DNA of 64,000 bases, from NCBI RefSeq assembly GCF_011761345.1, contig NZ_JAASRY010000004.1, forward strand, positions 310,001-374,000, in the 5' to 3' direction. The position numbers and the translations under genes were made by a program. The DNA comes from Thalassobacillus devorans (lineage in GTDB: Bacteria > Bacillota > Bacilli > Bacillales > Halobacillaceae). The notes beneath the pieces were generated by a model. That model made no database searches. It was not told where the DNA came from and was given only the letters and a program-made list of their open reading frames with translations. This document shows positions 1 through 8,887 of this stretch, piece after piece (position 1 is the stretch's first letter; each line of letters starts with the position of its first letter).

Positions 1-85
1 CTCCTAATTGGTCACCGTTGTTATCAATGAGACGTACTTCACGTGCTCTGATTTTCTCATTAACGTTCATGTTATCTTTGCTAAT
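1..85 (-). CDS. infC: Translation initiation factor IF-3, 5' end (partial)
   Basis: The gene runs off the left edge; only the first 28 codons are present. Reading leftwards from 85 the product begins with SKDNMNVNEKIRAREVRLID and continues NNGDQLG, the conserved IF-3 N-terminus. The start is AUU (bases 85-83), preceded by a strong GGAGGTGG Shine-Dalgarno about 8 nt upstream. An AUU start is a known hallmark of infC, used for autocontrol by IF-3. The ATG five codons further in has no Shine-Dalgarno of its own. The infC-rpmI-rplT operon is expected to continue outside the window. Confidence 0.9.
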   Translation of the reverse strand, partial: MSKDNMNVNEKIRAREVRLIDNNGDQLG

Positions 86-300
86 AACCAGCCACCTCCA
101 AATTATTTTAGGAAAATATAAAGATCTGTCATCGACAAGTGATTTTAAAGCAATAAAAAAAGTGTCGGCACATCACAATGCACCCACACGTATCCCATTC
201 GACTTCAAAAGGATTAGTGACCTGCCAACTGCTTGGTGCGTCGATCAGGTGAGAAGCGGGTGCTTCTACTTGTCTCAGATCCGTTCTTCTGTTGTTCACC
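86..300 (-). promoter_or_regulatory. L20-type leader of the infC operon
   Basis: About 215 nt lie between the infC promoter and its AUU start. The leader RNA contains the sequence AGCACCCGCTTCTCACC that I associate with infC/L20 leaders of Firmicutes, followed by an intrinsic terminator ahead of the coding region. In B. subtilis, L20 binds this leader and promotes termination. The assignment rests on recognition and position, not on a covariance search. Confidence 0.75.
155..189 (-). terminator. Attenuator in the infC leader
   Basis: Arms 162-172 and 179-189 pair at 10 of 11 positions around a 6-nt loop. On the minus strand they are followed by a run of seven T. It lies inside the leader and upstream of the infC ribosome site, as expected of a regulated premature terminator. 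Confidence 0.85.
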
Positions 301-306
301 TAAAAC

Positions 307-335
307 ATAATATCACGGTATGGTGAACATGTCAA
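307..335 (-). promoter_or_regulatory. Sigma-A promoter of infC
   Basis: Minus-strand TTGACA (335-330), a 17-bp spacer and TATTAT (312-307). It is a near-consensus vegetative promoter driving the infC leader. Confidence 0.85.
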
Positions 336-403
336 ACATTCACCAATCAACCATCAGACTGACTATATAAGAATATCGAAAACCATTCCAAAAATCAACA
401 ACA

Positions 404-451
404 TAATAAAAAAGTACGGGCATGAAAATATTTTACGTTCCATACCCGCAC
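404..451 (-). terminator. Terminator after thrS
   Basis: An 11-bp stem (414-424 with 441-451) is followed on the minus strand by a T-rich run. It sits 20 bases past the thrS stop and separates thrS from the infC promoter. Confidence 0.9.
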
Positions 452-473
452 CCGTTTTGATTGTGTTAACCGA

Positions 474-2423
474 TTACTTTTTAGTCAGGATTTTCTGGTC
501 GATTTCGTTTGTGATTTCTGACTTGAATATATCCAATGGCTTAGTCTCAGAATTCTTTTCTCCATAACGACGGACATTAACGGAATTGTGTTCGATTTCT
601 TTATCTCCGATAACAAGCGCGAATGGTACTTTTTGAATTTGAGCTTCCCGGATTTTATATCCGATTTTTTCGTCACGTTCGTCCACTTCGACCCGAATAC
701 CCGATTCTCGCAGCTCATCTTCCAGCTTCTTAGCATGATCCAAGTGAGCATCTGCGGATACTGGAATGATTTTTGCCTGCACAGGAGCAAGCCAAGTAGG
801 GAAGGCGCCCTTATATTCTTCAATCAAAAATGCGACAAAACGTTCCATGGTCGATACGACACCACGGTGGATAACAACAGGGCGGTGATCTTTACCATCT
901 TCACCTACATAAGTCAGATCAAAACGCTCCGGCAGGTGAAAGTCCAACTGAACAGTGGAGAGTGTTTCATCTTTTCCAAGCGCTGTTTTGACCTGGACAT
1001 CAAGTTTCGGGCCATAGAATGCTGCTTCACCTTCTGCTTCTACATATTCCACTCCAAGATCTTCCATTGTCTCTTTTAACATGGCCTGAGCTTTGTTCCA
1101 CATCTCATCATTGTCAACATATTTCTCTTTATCTTCCGGATCACGGTAAGACAAACGGAAATAGTAATCATTGATACCAAAGTCTTCATAAACGGCCTGA
1201 ACGAGTCGGACAACCCGTATGAATTCGTCTTTCAACTGGTCTGGGCGACTGAAGATATGAGCATCATTTAATGTCATTGCACGAACCCTTTGTAGACCAG
1301 CCAACGCTCCGGACATTTCATGGCGGTGCATAGTTCCTAATTCTGCGATTCGAACAGGCAGGTTACGATAGCTGTGCAATTGATTTTTATATACCATCAT
1401 ATGATGCGGACAGTTCATCGGGCGAAGAACCAGGTCTTCGTTATCCATCTCCATGACCGGAAACATATCATCCTTATAATGATCCCAGTGACCGCTTGTT
1501 TTATATAAATCGACACTGCCTAATACCGGAGTATAGACATGGTCATAACCGAGGCGTTCCTCTAAATCAACAATATAGCGCTCAATTGTACGACGAATGG
1601 TCGCTCCTTTAGGAAGCCAAAGTGGCAGCCCCTGGCCAACTTTTTGATTGACAGTAAAAATCTCCAGCTCCTTACCGAGTTTACGGTGGTCCCGTTCCTT
1701 CGCTTCCTGAAGAAGGCGAAGGTACTCATCAAGCTGCCCTTGTTTTTCAAATGCCGTACCATAGATGCGTTGCAGCATTTTATTGTTGCTGTCACCACGC
1801 CAGTATGCCCCTGAAATGCTGAGCAGTTTAAAAATCTTAATTTTACTTGTCTTCGGTACGTGTACACCACGGCATAAATCGAAAAACTCACCTTGTTTAT
1901 AAATAGTTATCGACTGATCTTCAGGGATATCGTCGATCAGTTCAATCTTAAGATCATCACCGATTTCCCGATACATTTCTTTCGCTTTTTCCCGGCTCAC
2001 TTCTAATCGTTCGATTTCCAGGTTTTCATCGACAATCTTTTTCATTTCCTTTTCGATTTCAGGAAGGTCTTCCGGCGTCAAGGATTCTTCCATATCGATA
2101 TCATAGTAAAAGCCACTTTCAATAACAGGACCGACCCCCAGTTTTACATTCCCGTATAGCCGCTTTAAGGCCTGGGCCATGAGATGGGCTGTAGAGTGCC
2201 GAAGAACCTCCAGCCCTTCTGGGTTTTTAAATGTGATGATTTCGACAGCTCCATCCTGTTCAATTGGCCGGCGTAAATCATACATCTCCCCATTAAGCTT
2301 AATGGCAAGTGCTTGTTTCTTCAGGCCGGGCGAAATATCTCCTGCTATCTCTTCCCCTGTCGTTCCTTTAGAAAAACCTTTGACATTGCCGTCCGGGAAA
2401 GTGATTTGAATTTGTTCAGACAT
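474..2423 (-). CDS. thrS: Threonyl-tRNA synthetase
   Basis: Charges tRNA-Thr with threonine in the cytoplasm. The 649-residue product has the full class II ThrRS layout: an N-terminal TGS domain (about 1-63), the second additional domain with the HxxxH editing motif at residues 76-80, the catalytic core with RPMNCPHHM (zinc-binding cysteine), and a C-terminal anticodon-binding domain. Length is normal for the family. The ATG is preceded by TAGGAGTG. Expression should be controlled by the T-box leader directly upstream (2459-2718), which senses uncharged tRNA-Thr. The gene is monocistronic, with its own promoter and terminator. Confidence 0.98.
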   Translation of the reverse strand: MSEQIQITFPDGNVKGFSKGTTGEEIAGDISPGLKKQALAIKLNGEMYDLRRPIEQDGAVEIITFKNPEGLEVLRHSTAHLMAQALKRLYGNVKLGVGPVIESGFYYDIDMEESLTPEDLPEIEKEMKKIVDENLEIERLEVSREKAKEMYREIGDDLKIELIDDIPEDQSITIYKQGEFFDLCRGVHVPKTSKIKIFKLLSISGAYWRGDSNNKMLQRIYGTAFEKQGQLDEYLRLLQEAKERDHRKLGKELEIFTVNQKVGQGLPLWLPKGATIRRTIERYIVDLEERLGYDHVYTPVLGSVDLYKTSGHWDHYKDDMFPVMEMDNEDLVLRPMNCPHHMMVYKNQLHSYRNLPVRIAELGTMHRHEMSGALAGLQRVRAMTLNDAHIFSRPDQLKDEFIRVVRLVQAVYEDFGINDYYFRLSYRDPEDKEKYVDNDEMWNKAQAMLKETMEDLGVEYVEAEGEAAFYGPKLDVQVKTALGKDETLSTVQLDFHLPERFDLTYVGEDGKDHRPVVIHRGVVSTMERFVAFLIEEYKGAFPTWLAPVQAKIIPVSADAHLDHAKKLEDELRESGIRVEVDERDEKIGYKIREAQIQKVPFALVIGDKEIEHNSVNVRRYGEKNSETKPLDIFKSEITNEIDQKILTKK

Positions 2424-2458
2424 GACCTTTCACTCCTATCTCTTTTTGTATAAATAAA

Positions 2459-2718
2459 AAACGCCCATCCCTCTGCCCAATTGGCAAAGGGACGAGCGTT
2501 GACTCGCGGTTCCACCCTAATTCCCGCAAAATTTATGCGGCTCATTGACATCTTTAACGCAGACCATACGCTTTCTGCTACTGCACTGTTCACAGAAAGG
2601 GTTCAGAGGTGGTGAACATAAGCTCGTATGCAGGAAGCTTTCAGCCGGCGGCTTCCCTCTCTTTCGCATCGATGACTTTCGTCCGTGTCCTCGTCGTTAC
2701 CTTGATGTTATAGGATAT
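2459..2718 (-). promoter_or_regulatory. T-box leader of thrS
   Basis: The minus-strand RNA carries the T-box signature AGGGTGGAACCGCG (about 2505-2518), followed by a terminator hairpin with arms around 2460-2475 and 2486-2499 and a T run. Stem I occupies roughly 2600-2700. A threonine codon ACC at 2613-2611, followed by A and then bases able to pair with the 5' side of the stem, is the best specifier candidate. T-box leaders bind uncharged tRNA and switch from termination to antitermination. Confidence 0.93.
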
Positions 2719-2724
2719 GTACGT

Positions 2725-2753
2725 ATTATAGCGATAGTGCCAAGAGAAATCAA
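2725..2753 (-). promoter_or_regulatory. Sigma-A promoter of thrS
   Basis: Minus-strand TTGATT (2753-2748), 17 bp, TATAAT (2730-2725). This places the transcript start near 2718, at the beginning of the T-box RNA. Confidence 0.8.
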
Positions 2754-2761
2754 GCCCATTT

Positions 2762-3607
2762 TTAATGGGCATGGGACGGGTGATGAAAAGGAAAAGCCTG
2801 AACCGGCTTACAAACCGCTTTTTCCTGGAAGATATTAATGATTGTTTGAATCTTCGGCTCAGAAGGATCTCCGTAAAGGTAAATTTTCTTAGGTGCATAA
2901 ACCAATGCAGCCATGATACTATAATCGTCATTTTCACCTGAAAATATACGTATCGGTTCTTTTTTAAGCAATGACTTAATCTCCATTTTAGATAAAAGAC
3001 TACCGTCTTTCCTATAAAAATGAATTTGTTGTCGCTGAAGGAGATGCAGTTCTTCCACTTTTGAGTGCTTATCTTTCATATAATGACGTAAAGAATCTAC
3101 CCACAATAAATACTCCTCTTCCCGCTTAAATTCATCGAGTGCCGCACCAATATAATTCAACAATAGTGACCGTGCATGCTGAAAACAAAATGGCATAATT
3201 TCATTAAAATTTACCACACTTTTTAATTGTATTCTTTTCCTGATAAAAGACTTGATACTCTCCTCCAACGATGGCAAGTTAACTCCTAGCTTTTTACGTT
3301 GTTCACTATCATTCAGCCACTCACATATCTCAATAATCCGGTTGATCTCTTCTTCATCCTGATAATAGAATTTTTTCATGATTAGTTGTTTTTGCCATAA
3401 TGGGAGGCGGTATTTGAAAACCACTTCTAATAATATATTAACTAATATATCTCTTTCCTTCTCTCCCCAATCACTTCCAAAGAGAGAGACTTGATTTCCG
3501 CCTTTATCATCCCCCTTCCATTGGACTTCGAACTTTGCACCTTCCCGCATAATTGCATCACAAAATGTTATCGTCTCTTGCCTTGAAATGAAAAAGAAAC
3601 GTATCAT
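2762..3607 (-). CDS. ytxC: Putative sporulation protein YtxC
   Basis: A 281-residue soluble protein resembling YtxC, which sits between thrS and dnaI in B. subtilis and is linked to sporulation; its biochemical role is unknown. The sequence is rich in charged and amphipathic helices, with no signal peptide or membrane segment. I chose the ATG at 3607 (MIRFFFISRQE) because GGGG lies 5 nt upstream; an in-frame TTG ten codons earlier lacks a ribosome site. The coding end overlaps a short GCCCAT/ATGGGC hairpin just before the thrS promoter. Confidence 0.75.
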   Translation of the reverse strand: MIRFFFISRQETITFCDAIMREGAKFEVQWKGDDKGGNQVSLFGSDWGEKERDILVNILLEVVFKYRLPLWQKQLIMKKFYYQDEEEINRIIEICEWLNDSEQRKKLGVNLPSLEESIKSFIRKRIQLKSVVNFNEIMPFCFQHARSLLLNYIGAALDEFKREEEYLLWVDSLRHYMKDKHSKVEELHLLQRQQIHFYRKDGSLLSKMEIKSLLKKEPIRIFSGENDDYSIMAALVYAPKKIYLYGDPSEPKIQTIINIFQEKAVCKPVQAFPFHHPSHAH

Positions 3608-3666
3608 ATCAGCCCCGTTCCCCCTAACAACAATCAATCTATTCTATCTATATGGACAAGGGGATG

Positions 3667-3703
3667 AAAAAATGCCCATACAGTTCGATAACTGTATGGG
3701 CAT
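3667..3703 (-). terminator. Terminator after dnaI
   Basis: A long, near-perfect hairpin (about 3671-3685 with 3690-3703) followed on the minus strand by six T. It ends the nrdR/dnaB/dnaI gene group before ytxC. Confidence 0.9.
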
Positions 3704-3717
3704 AGCGGAAAAGTTAT

Positions 3718-4650
3718 TTAATATCTGCGATTTTCGCCATATAACGGTATAACTTCACTGACCTGTTTAATCCGTTCAATGATTCGTGACGCTTTGACAC
3801 GTTCTACATCACCGCGATTCGAAGTCGTAAAAACTTCCTGAAGTTCCTTCATATTGTAATTGGAACTGAAAAATACAGGGAGCCGCTCCATCATCCTGTA
3901 CTGAAGAATGGAACCGAGGATTTCATCCCTGAACCAGGCCGATTGAGATTCTGCCCCTATATCATCCAGCATCAGTACAGGGACTGTTTTAAAAGCCTGG
4001 ATTTTTTCGTTCAACGTATCATCTTTTATCGAGGATTTCATTTCTCTCACAAACTCCGGCATATAGATAATCATCGAAGGAATATTCTTTTCACTTAAAC
4101 GATTGGCTACTGCACCTAAGAAATACGTTTTCCCTACACCGAATGGGCCATGAAAATACAACCCTTTCTTCGGTAGTTCGTCATTTATTCCTTCAATATA
4201 ACTAATCATGCGGGCAATAGCATCTGCTCGATCATCGTCTGACAAATCAATACGATCTAAACTGGCTTCCAGAATTTCTTTTGGCATATAAAGACTTTTC
4301 ACTAAGGATTCCTGTTTCTGCTGCTGTTCCTGTTTTACTTTCCTCGGGCATTTATCATAGGAAAGGTGAAGCTGCTTTCCCTCTACCGTAAGGTGTGGGG
4401 TGTAACCAGGAAGAATATTGATACAACCCTCTAAAGAAGGGCACTGCTCACATTTTTTAGATTGGCTCTCGTATTCATAAAGCTTCATCAGCTGCTTTTC
4501 CAATGCTTGCTCATCCAATTCGGGGTATTTACGAAGTAAGGATTGAACATTTGGAGATGCCAACAGTTCTTGTTTAATCTTAGTAAAATGCCCTCGGAAG
4601 TTTTTATTTTCACGCATCCACCTTTTAAGAGAGGATTGTATCGGTTCCAT
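3718..4650 (-). CDS. dnaI: Primosomal helicase loader DnaI
   Basis: AAA+ ATPase that loads the replicative helicase DnaC onto DNA together with DnaB and DnaD during initiation and restart in Firmicutes. The 310-residue protein has an N-terminal helicase-binding region with cysteines at 67, 70, 76 and 101 (a probable zinc site), then an ATPase domain with Walker A GPFGVGKT at 168-175 and a Walker B VLMLDDIG. Length matches the family. It follows dnaB with a 20-bp gap and ends at a strong terminator. Confidence 0.96.
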   Translation of the reverse strand: MEPIQSSLKRWMRENKNFRGHFTKIKQELLASPNVQSLLRKYPELDEQALEKQLMKLYEYESQSKKCEQCPSLEGCINILPGYTPHLTVEGKQLHLSYDKCPRKVKQEQQQKQESLVKSLYMPKEILEASLDRIDLSDDDRADAIARMISYIEGINDELPKKGLYFHGPFGVGKTYFLGAVANRLSEKNIPSMIIYMPEFVREMKSSIKDDTLNEKIQAFKTVPVLMLDDIGAESQSAWFRDEILGSILQYRMMERLPVFFSSNYNMKELQEVFTTSNRGDVERVKASRIIERIKQVSEVIPLYGENRRY

Positions 4651-4670
4651 TTTCCATCACACCCTGTTTT

Positions 4671-6041
4671 TCAATTTCCATTATTCGTTATCCGTTTGAT
4701 TCGAGCAGCAATTTCTTCTTTATTAACTTTGCTACTGCTCTTTTTCTCTTCTTGCCGCTTGCCATCATTTTGGTTTTCTTTGAACCAATCCGGTATAATC
4801 TCTTTCGTTTGTTTCTTCCCTCTGCTTTTATTATTTTTTCCCCATTGCTGATACTTTTGATGTTCAGCTTTTGCCATGGTCATTGCCTGACGCACAGTAG
4901 TAACATTTTTTCTTGCCCAATGGCTGGCAATTTTCTCTAAATAAGCTTTAGATAATTTCATATCCGTTTTCAATAGGACATAATGTACTAGAACATTCAT
5001 GACACCTGGTGATAACCCCTGTTCCGTCATCACATCACGAATCAGCTTCAAATCTTGCGCAGAAGCTTCATTACCAGTGGACAAGTCCTCCAGAAGTTCT
5101 TTTGGTGATTTTCTTTCCAGCATCGAGATGAATTGTTCTTCTTTTGAAGTCTTTATATCGTCTGCTTGTGTATCTGTCCATTTATCCCTGGTTTCTATTG
5201 TTTTCATGGAAGTGACTTTCCCTTTTTTCGGAGAAAGATCATGGCAAGCCTCTTTCAACTCGGCCACGTTCAGTTGATTCTCTTCATTCAAAGCCCATCC
5301 TATCGCTTTTTCTAAATCCTGGGAAGATAAATCATATAACGAAGCAAGCTGCATCATGATTCGTTTATAACGGACATTCAAAATTTTTTCAGCAGGATAC
5401 ATTTTTTCTTTTAGTGATTGATAAATCCAGTTGAAATCGATGCGGTCATCCTGCAAAAGAGGACCGTTTGCTTGCTGCAACGTAACCAGGGTCGAATCTT
5501 TTTGTGGCATTCTTGCAGTAAATGCCGGTCCTGATGTCTGGTAGCCATGAAATATTTCATCGAACGACGCCGTGATATTTTCACAGTCTGTTAGTGGATA
5601 TTTCACTCTCATAAAACGGTTCCGCAGCTTGTTGTACTTATCTGCTCCCAATTCATGATTAAGTAATAAAGAGAGCATATCATCATAAAAGAATTGTTCC
5701 GGTGAAAATGGAGGCTGTAAATTATAAATATAGCAGGCGCGCGACTCCTCCTCTGTAGACAAGGTCTGCATCAAACCAATAGCTTCTAATTTTCTACGGG
5801 CATTATATATCCGGTCAAGGGGCATCGCCAAATAATTCATCAATGTATGATGCGAATGGACTTCAGGTTCTATTGCTAAATCATATTCACTTAACAGTGT
5901 CTGATAAAGCGTGACTGCTTCTACACCAATGATCGGCTGGTATAAGTGAGACAATGCACTCCCATAGTCTCTTGGTACGCTCCCATTCAATTGCACAGAA
6001 TATCCGTCTACCGGCAATAGTTTACCAATCGATTGATTCAT
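4671..6041 (-). CDS. dnaB: Replication initiation and membrane attachment protein DnaB
   Basis: Firmicute-specific primosome protein that acts with DnaD and DnaI at oriC and at stalled forks; it is not the E. coli helicase of the same name. The 456-residue product has two DnaD-like winged-helix/helical halves and a lysine-rich C-terminal tail ending near RIKRITNNGN. Starts at 6056 (TTG), 6044 and 6041 are in frame; I prefer the ATG at 6041 (MNQSIGKLLPVDGYSV) because it is best spaced from GGGGGTG. dnaI lies 20 bp downstream, consistent with co-transcription. Confidence 0.92.
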   Translation of the reverse strand: MNQSIGKLLPVDGYSVQLNGSVPRDYGSALSHLYQPIIGVEAVTLYQTLLSEYDLAIEPEVHSHHTLMNYLAMPLDRIYNARRKLEAIGLMQTLSTEEESRACYIYNLQPPFSPEQFFYDDMLSLLLNHELGADKYNKLRNRFMRVKYPLTDCENITASFDEIFHGYQTSGPAFTARMPQKDSTLVTLQQANGPLLQDDRIDFNWIYQSLKEKMYPAEKILNVRYKRIMMQLASLYDLSSQDLEKAIGWALNEENQLNVAELKEACHDLSPKKGKVTSMKTIETRDKWTDTQADDIKTSKEEQFISMLERKSPKELLEDLSTGNEASAQDLKLIRDVMTEQGLSPGVMNVLVHYVLLKTDMKLSKAYLEKIASHWARKNVTTVRQAMTMAKAEHQKYQQWGKNNKSRGKKQTKEIIPDWFKENQNDGKRQEEKKSSSKVNKEEIAARIKRITNNGN

Positions 6042-6066
6042 CATCCCCACCCCCAATAACCGAAAT

Positions 6067-6101
6067 AAAAAGAAAAAAGAGCCCGGCTTCGCTTCCCGGA
6101 C
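6067..6101 (-). terminator. Possible terminator after nrdR
   Basis: A CCGG/CCGG stem with an 8- to 9-nt loop is followed on the minus strand by CTCTTTTTTCTTTTT. The stem is short, so partial read-through into dnaB is likely. Confidence 0.5.
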
Positions 6102-6102
6102 A

Positions 6103-6561
6103 TCAATCTTCCCGCTTAATTAAATCTTTTAATTCATCCAGAAAAACATTAATATCTTTAAATTGACGATAAACGGATGCAAAACGTACATAAGCGACAT
6201 CATCCACTTTAGCCAAACGTTCCATCACCATTTCTCCGATATCTTCACTCATTACTTCTGAATTACCCTGATTTCTTAATTCCTTTTCCACTTCTAAAGC
6301 AATTGTCTCTATTTCTTCTAAAGCGACGGGTCTTTTTTCACAAGCCTTAATCAGACCTCGCATCAACTTTTCACGACTGAATTCCTCTCTTGTACCTTCT
6401 TTTTTCACGACAATAAGAGGCACTTCTTCAATCCGCTCAAAAGTGGTGAACCTGAATCCACACTGTTCGCACTCTCTACGTCTGCGAATCGCTCTGCCTT
6501 CCTCAATTGGTCGTGAATCCAGCACCTTGGTATTTTTATATTGGCAATTTGGGCATCTCAC
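6103..6561 (-). CDS. nrdR: Transcriptional repressor NrdR
   Basis: Represses ribonucleotide reductase genes in response to the ATP/dATP balance. The 152-residue protein has the N-terminal zinc ribbon with cysteines 3, 6, 31 and 34 (MRCPNC and CEQCGF), followed by an ATP-cone domain (about 49-139). Length and layout are typical. Targets would be NrdR boxes at nrd promoters, none of which lie here. It is the upstream member of the nrdR-dnaB-dnaI cluster. Confidence 0.97.
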   Translation of the reverse strand: MRCPNCQYKNTKVLDSRPIEEGRAIRRRRECEQCGFRFTTFERIEEVPLIVVKKEGTREEFSREKLMRGLIKACEKRPVALEEIETIALEVEKELRNQGNSEVMSEDIGEMVMERLAKVDDVAYVRFASVYRQFKDINVFLDELKDLIKRED

Positions 6562-6599
6562 TTACGATCATCTCCACCGCTATACAACAAGCATTTATT

Positions 6600-6998
6600 C
6601 TATTGATTCAATTTATTGGCCATCGAGGTTTCCAAATAAGGCAATCGTTTTTTCAGCTTTTCATTCAACTGGATAATCATGTTCCTGCTAAAGCCAAAGT
6701 CTACAGGACCGCCAGATTCGGTACTTACAGAGAAATCTACCGCTGTCCGGAACGGCTTGACCATTACGATACTGGCTACAATAAAGGCTTTCTTCTTTCC
6801 TTTGTAATTGACGCTGACTTCTCCATGCTCCTCTGAAGTAGAAAGGATATTGTATTCTCCTCCCTCAAAAACTTCCAGCACAGCCTGTAATGCTTTATCT
6901 TTGGTCGTCTTATAGTAATGGGTCTGTAACGCCTCGTCCTCATGATTTTCCCTTGTCTCTGAGTGGCTTGTTAAATACTTTGAAATAAACTTTTTCAT
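6600..6998 (-). CDS. Conserved hypothetical cytosolic protein
   Basis: 132 residues with no signal peptide or membrane segment. The N-terminus is polar; the rest looks like a small alpha/beta domain with a KGKKKAFIVASIVMVKPFRTAVDFSV strand-rich centre and a basic C-terminus. I do not recognise a family with a known function. The start ATG (MKKFISKYLT) has AAGGAGATT upstream. It lies between speH and nrdR; the 38-bp gap to nrdR suggests co-transcription. The last codons (ANKLNQ) are followed closely by the nrdR ribosome site. Confidence 0.7.
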   Translation of the reverse strand: MKKFISKYLTSHSETRENHEDEALQTHYYKTTKDKALQAVLEVFEGGEYNILSTSEEHGEVSVNYKGKKKAFIVASIVMVKPFRTAVDFSVSTESGGPVDFGFSRNMIIQLNEKLKKRLPYLETSMANKLNQ

Positions 6999-7162
6999 GC
7001 GAATCTCCTTCTCGATTTCCCTCTTCCGTTCTTATACTTATTTTATTTTAACATGTTTTTTAGTAAAGCATAAATGAACACAGCAAAAAATGTCGGATAA
7101 TATGTAGAAATATGCTTATCGTTATAGGAACAACTATTTAAGACCTTGTTTCTCTGCAACAG

Positions 7163-7197
7163 CAAAAAAGCCACAGACGCAGGCGTCTTGTGGCTTT
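7163..7197 (-). terminator. Terminator after speH
   Basis: AAAGCCACAAGACGC pairs with GCGTCTGTGGCTTT on the minus strand, followed by a T run. It lies 12 bases beyond the speH stop. Confidence 0.92.
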
Positions 7198-7208
7198 CCA
7201 ATTTTCCT

Positions 7209-7586
7209 TTATAAAGCTTTTGTCTGTTGTACCTCTACAGGTCCCATACCACGTGGGACCTCTACACTTTCATTTGTTTGTGCTTCTAATGCTTCTGAAA
7301 TATAATCAGCCGCAACATTCGGGTCTATTCTATCTCCGCATGTATATACGTCTATACTAGCATAGCCATGTTCAGGAAAGCTGTGGATAGTCAAGTGCGA
7401 TTCAGAAATGATGACCACACCGCTGACTCCATGTGGCGCAAACTTGTGAAAAGCTACCTCTCTCACTTCAGCTCCGGCTCTAAGTGCAGCATCTACGAAA
7501 ACTTTTTCAATATAGTTGATGTCGTTCAATTTATCCATATTGCAGTTCCATAATTCCGCAATAACATGTCTTCCCATTGTATCCAT
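7209..7586 (-). CDS. speH: S-adenosylmethionine decarboxylase proenzyme
   Basis: Makes decarboxylated SAM, the aminopropyl donor for spermidine. The 125-residue proenzyme carries the motif [12 protein letters not shown]; self-cleavage before Ser63 would generate the pyruvoyl cofactor. His68 and the CGD motif (Cys83) of the family are also present. The start is set by AAAGGGGG ten bases upstream. In B. subtilis speD (speH) follows gapB in one operon; here a separate promoter with a long leader lies between the two. The donor it makes is the substrate of aminopropyltransferases such as the one at 38885-40435. Confidence 0.96.
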   Translation of the reverse strand: MDTMGRHVIAELWNCNMDKLNDINYIEKVFVDAALRAGAEVREVAFHKFAPHGVSGVVIISESHLTIHSFPEHGYASIDVYTCGDRIDPNVAADYISEALEAQTNESVEVPRGMGPVEVQQTKAL

Positions 7587-7719
7587 AATATGGTATCCCC
7601 CTTTTAACGGTTAAAGATCGACTCCCGAATACTACGGAAATAACTACCACGGGGGAAAGTTAGTCCAGAGAGGTCCTAACCCTTTGAGTAGCCATCTGAT
7701 TGCAAGAATTCAGAAGTTC
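7587..7719 (-). promoter_or_regulatory. Structured 5' leader of speH
   Basis: About 130 nt separate the predicted transcript start from the speH ATG. The RNA can form CTTTGA/TCAAAG enclosing CTGA/TCAG, then GTTAG/CTAAC enclosing CC/GG, then the CTTTTAACGGTTAA motif (minus-strand complement) just before the ribosome site. I do not recognise a named riboswitch class. A regulatory role is inference from length and pairing. Confidence 0.45.
7601..7614. promoter_or_regulatory. 14-bp motif shared with gapB (speH copy)
   Basis: CTTTTAACGGTTAA contains the perfect palindrome TTAAC-N-GTTAA (read on either strand). It is identical to 8888-8901 in front of gapB. Here it ends 15 bp upstream of the speH ATG. 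Confidence 0.5.
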
Positions 7720-7725
7720 AAAGAA

Positions 7726-7754
7726 ATTATATATGGTTTACCCCTGTTTTGCAA
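7726..7754 (-). promoter_or_regulatory. Sigma-A promoter of speH
   Basis: Minus-strand TTGCAA (7754-7749), 17 bp, TATAAT (7731-7726), located about 70 bp past the gapB stop. The -10 is perfect and the -35 matches at four of six positions. Confidence 0.7.
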
Positions 7755-7826
7755 GTTAATTATTTAACATCAGAGATAAACCGTGGAAATATTTCTTTTT
7801 AATCTTAATAGGGGATAGTACCGTTA

Positions 7827-8861
7827 TTAAGAAACATGTGCTTCTTTCTTTTGCATCAGCTTGCTGCCAACGTGCTTTGCAAGGTCGACGACGCGGCAGG
7901 AATAGCCCCATTCATTGTCGTACCATGCCAATACTTTCACTTTTCTATCACTCATGACCATTGTTGACAGGCCATCAATGATAGAAGAGAACTCTGACGT
8001 CGTGTAATCAATGGAAACCAGTGGTTCATCGCTATATTGCAGGATGCCTTTCAAGCCATGATCTGCCGCCTGCTTAAATGTTTCATTAATTTGTTCTGCG
8101 GTAACATCCTGTTTCAAATCGACTACCAAATCAACAAGTGACACGTTAGGTGTCGGTACACGCAAGGCCATACCATGCAGCTTACCATTCATATGGGGGA
8201 GTACTTCCCCCAATGCTTTCGCTGCCCCTGTAGAGGTAGGAATAATCGATTGCGTACAGCCTCGAGCCCTGCGTAAATCTTTATGAGGGTTATCAACATT
8301 TTTCTGATCTCCCGTAAATGCGTGCACGGTAGTCATTAATCCATTTTCAATACCAAACTCATCATCGAGCACCTTTACCACAGGAGCAAGACAATTGGTT
8401 GTACAGGATGCATTAGAAATCACGTCATGTTTTGCTGTGTCATATTCTTCCTCATTTACGCCCATAACAATCGTGGCGTCTACCTGTTTGCCCGGAGCAG
8501 TTATCACTACCTTTTTAGCACCGGCTTCCAGATGCAGACCAGCATCTTCTTTTGTTTTAAATTTTCCGGTGGCTTCAACTACTACATCAATATCAAGATG
8601 TTTCCATGGCAGCTCCCGAGGATCACGTGTGGAGCATAACTTTATTTCTTTCCCATCTATTTCCAAGCCATCATTAAGCGCTTTCACTTCTTTGCTAAAA
8701 CGTCCGTGTACACTATCATATTTGATCATGTGAGCAAGTGTTTCAGCAGGATAGCTCGCATTGATGGCCACTACATCGAGAGTGTCTTCCATTATTGCTC
8801 TGCGTAGTACCATACGTCCAATTCTGCCTAGACCATTAATAGCGATGCGAGTTTTATTCAT
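7827..8861 (-). CDS. gapB: Glyceraldehyde-3-phosphate dehydrogenase, gluconeogenic type
   Basis: Interconverts 1,3-bisphosphoglycerate and glyceraldehyde-3-phosphate; GapB enzymes work mainly in gluconeogenesis with NADP. The 344-residue protein has the Rossmann motif NGLGRIGR near the N-terminus, the catalytic SNASCTTNC (Cys about 152) and the C-terminal WYDNEWGYS signature. Length and the position next to speH match GapB rather than the glycolytic GapA. It starts after GGAGG at a normal distance and has its own promoter. In B. subtilis it is repressed by CcpN during growth on glucose. Confidence 0.94.
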   Translation of the reverse strand: MNKTRIAINGLGRIGRMVLRRAIMEDTLDVVAINASYPAETLAHMIKYDSVHGRFSKEVKALNDGLEIDGKEIKLCSTRDPRELPWKHLDIDVVVEATGKFKTKEDAGLHLEAGAKKVVITAPGKQVDATIVMGVNEEEYDTAKHDVISNASCTTNCLAPVVKVLDDEFGIENGLMTTVHAFTGDQKNVDNPHKDLRRARGCTQSIIPTSTGAAKALGEVLPHMNGKLHGMALRVPTPNVSLVDLVVDLKQDVTAEQINETFKQAADHGLKGILQYSDEPLVSIDYTTSEFSSIIDGLSTMVMSDRKVKVLAWYDNEWGYSCRVVDLAKHVGSKLMQKKEAHVS

Positions 8862-8887
8862 AATAAGAGCCTCCTATATATGATATA

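Noticed and set aside
18-326. Plus-strand 102-codon frame at the left edge
   Set aside because: It lies antisense to infC and its leader, has no ribosome site, and the leader and promoter on the minus strand explain the sequence.
588-1079. 163-codon plus-strand frame inside thrS
   Set aside because: Shadow of thrS in another frame, rich in Phe/Cys/His and without a ribosome site.
7587-7719. SAM riboswitch before speH
   Set aside because: No match to the SAM-I core that I know (kink-turn and conserved joining segments) and no terminator hairpin before the start codon.
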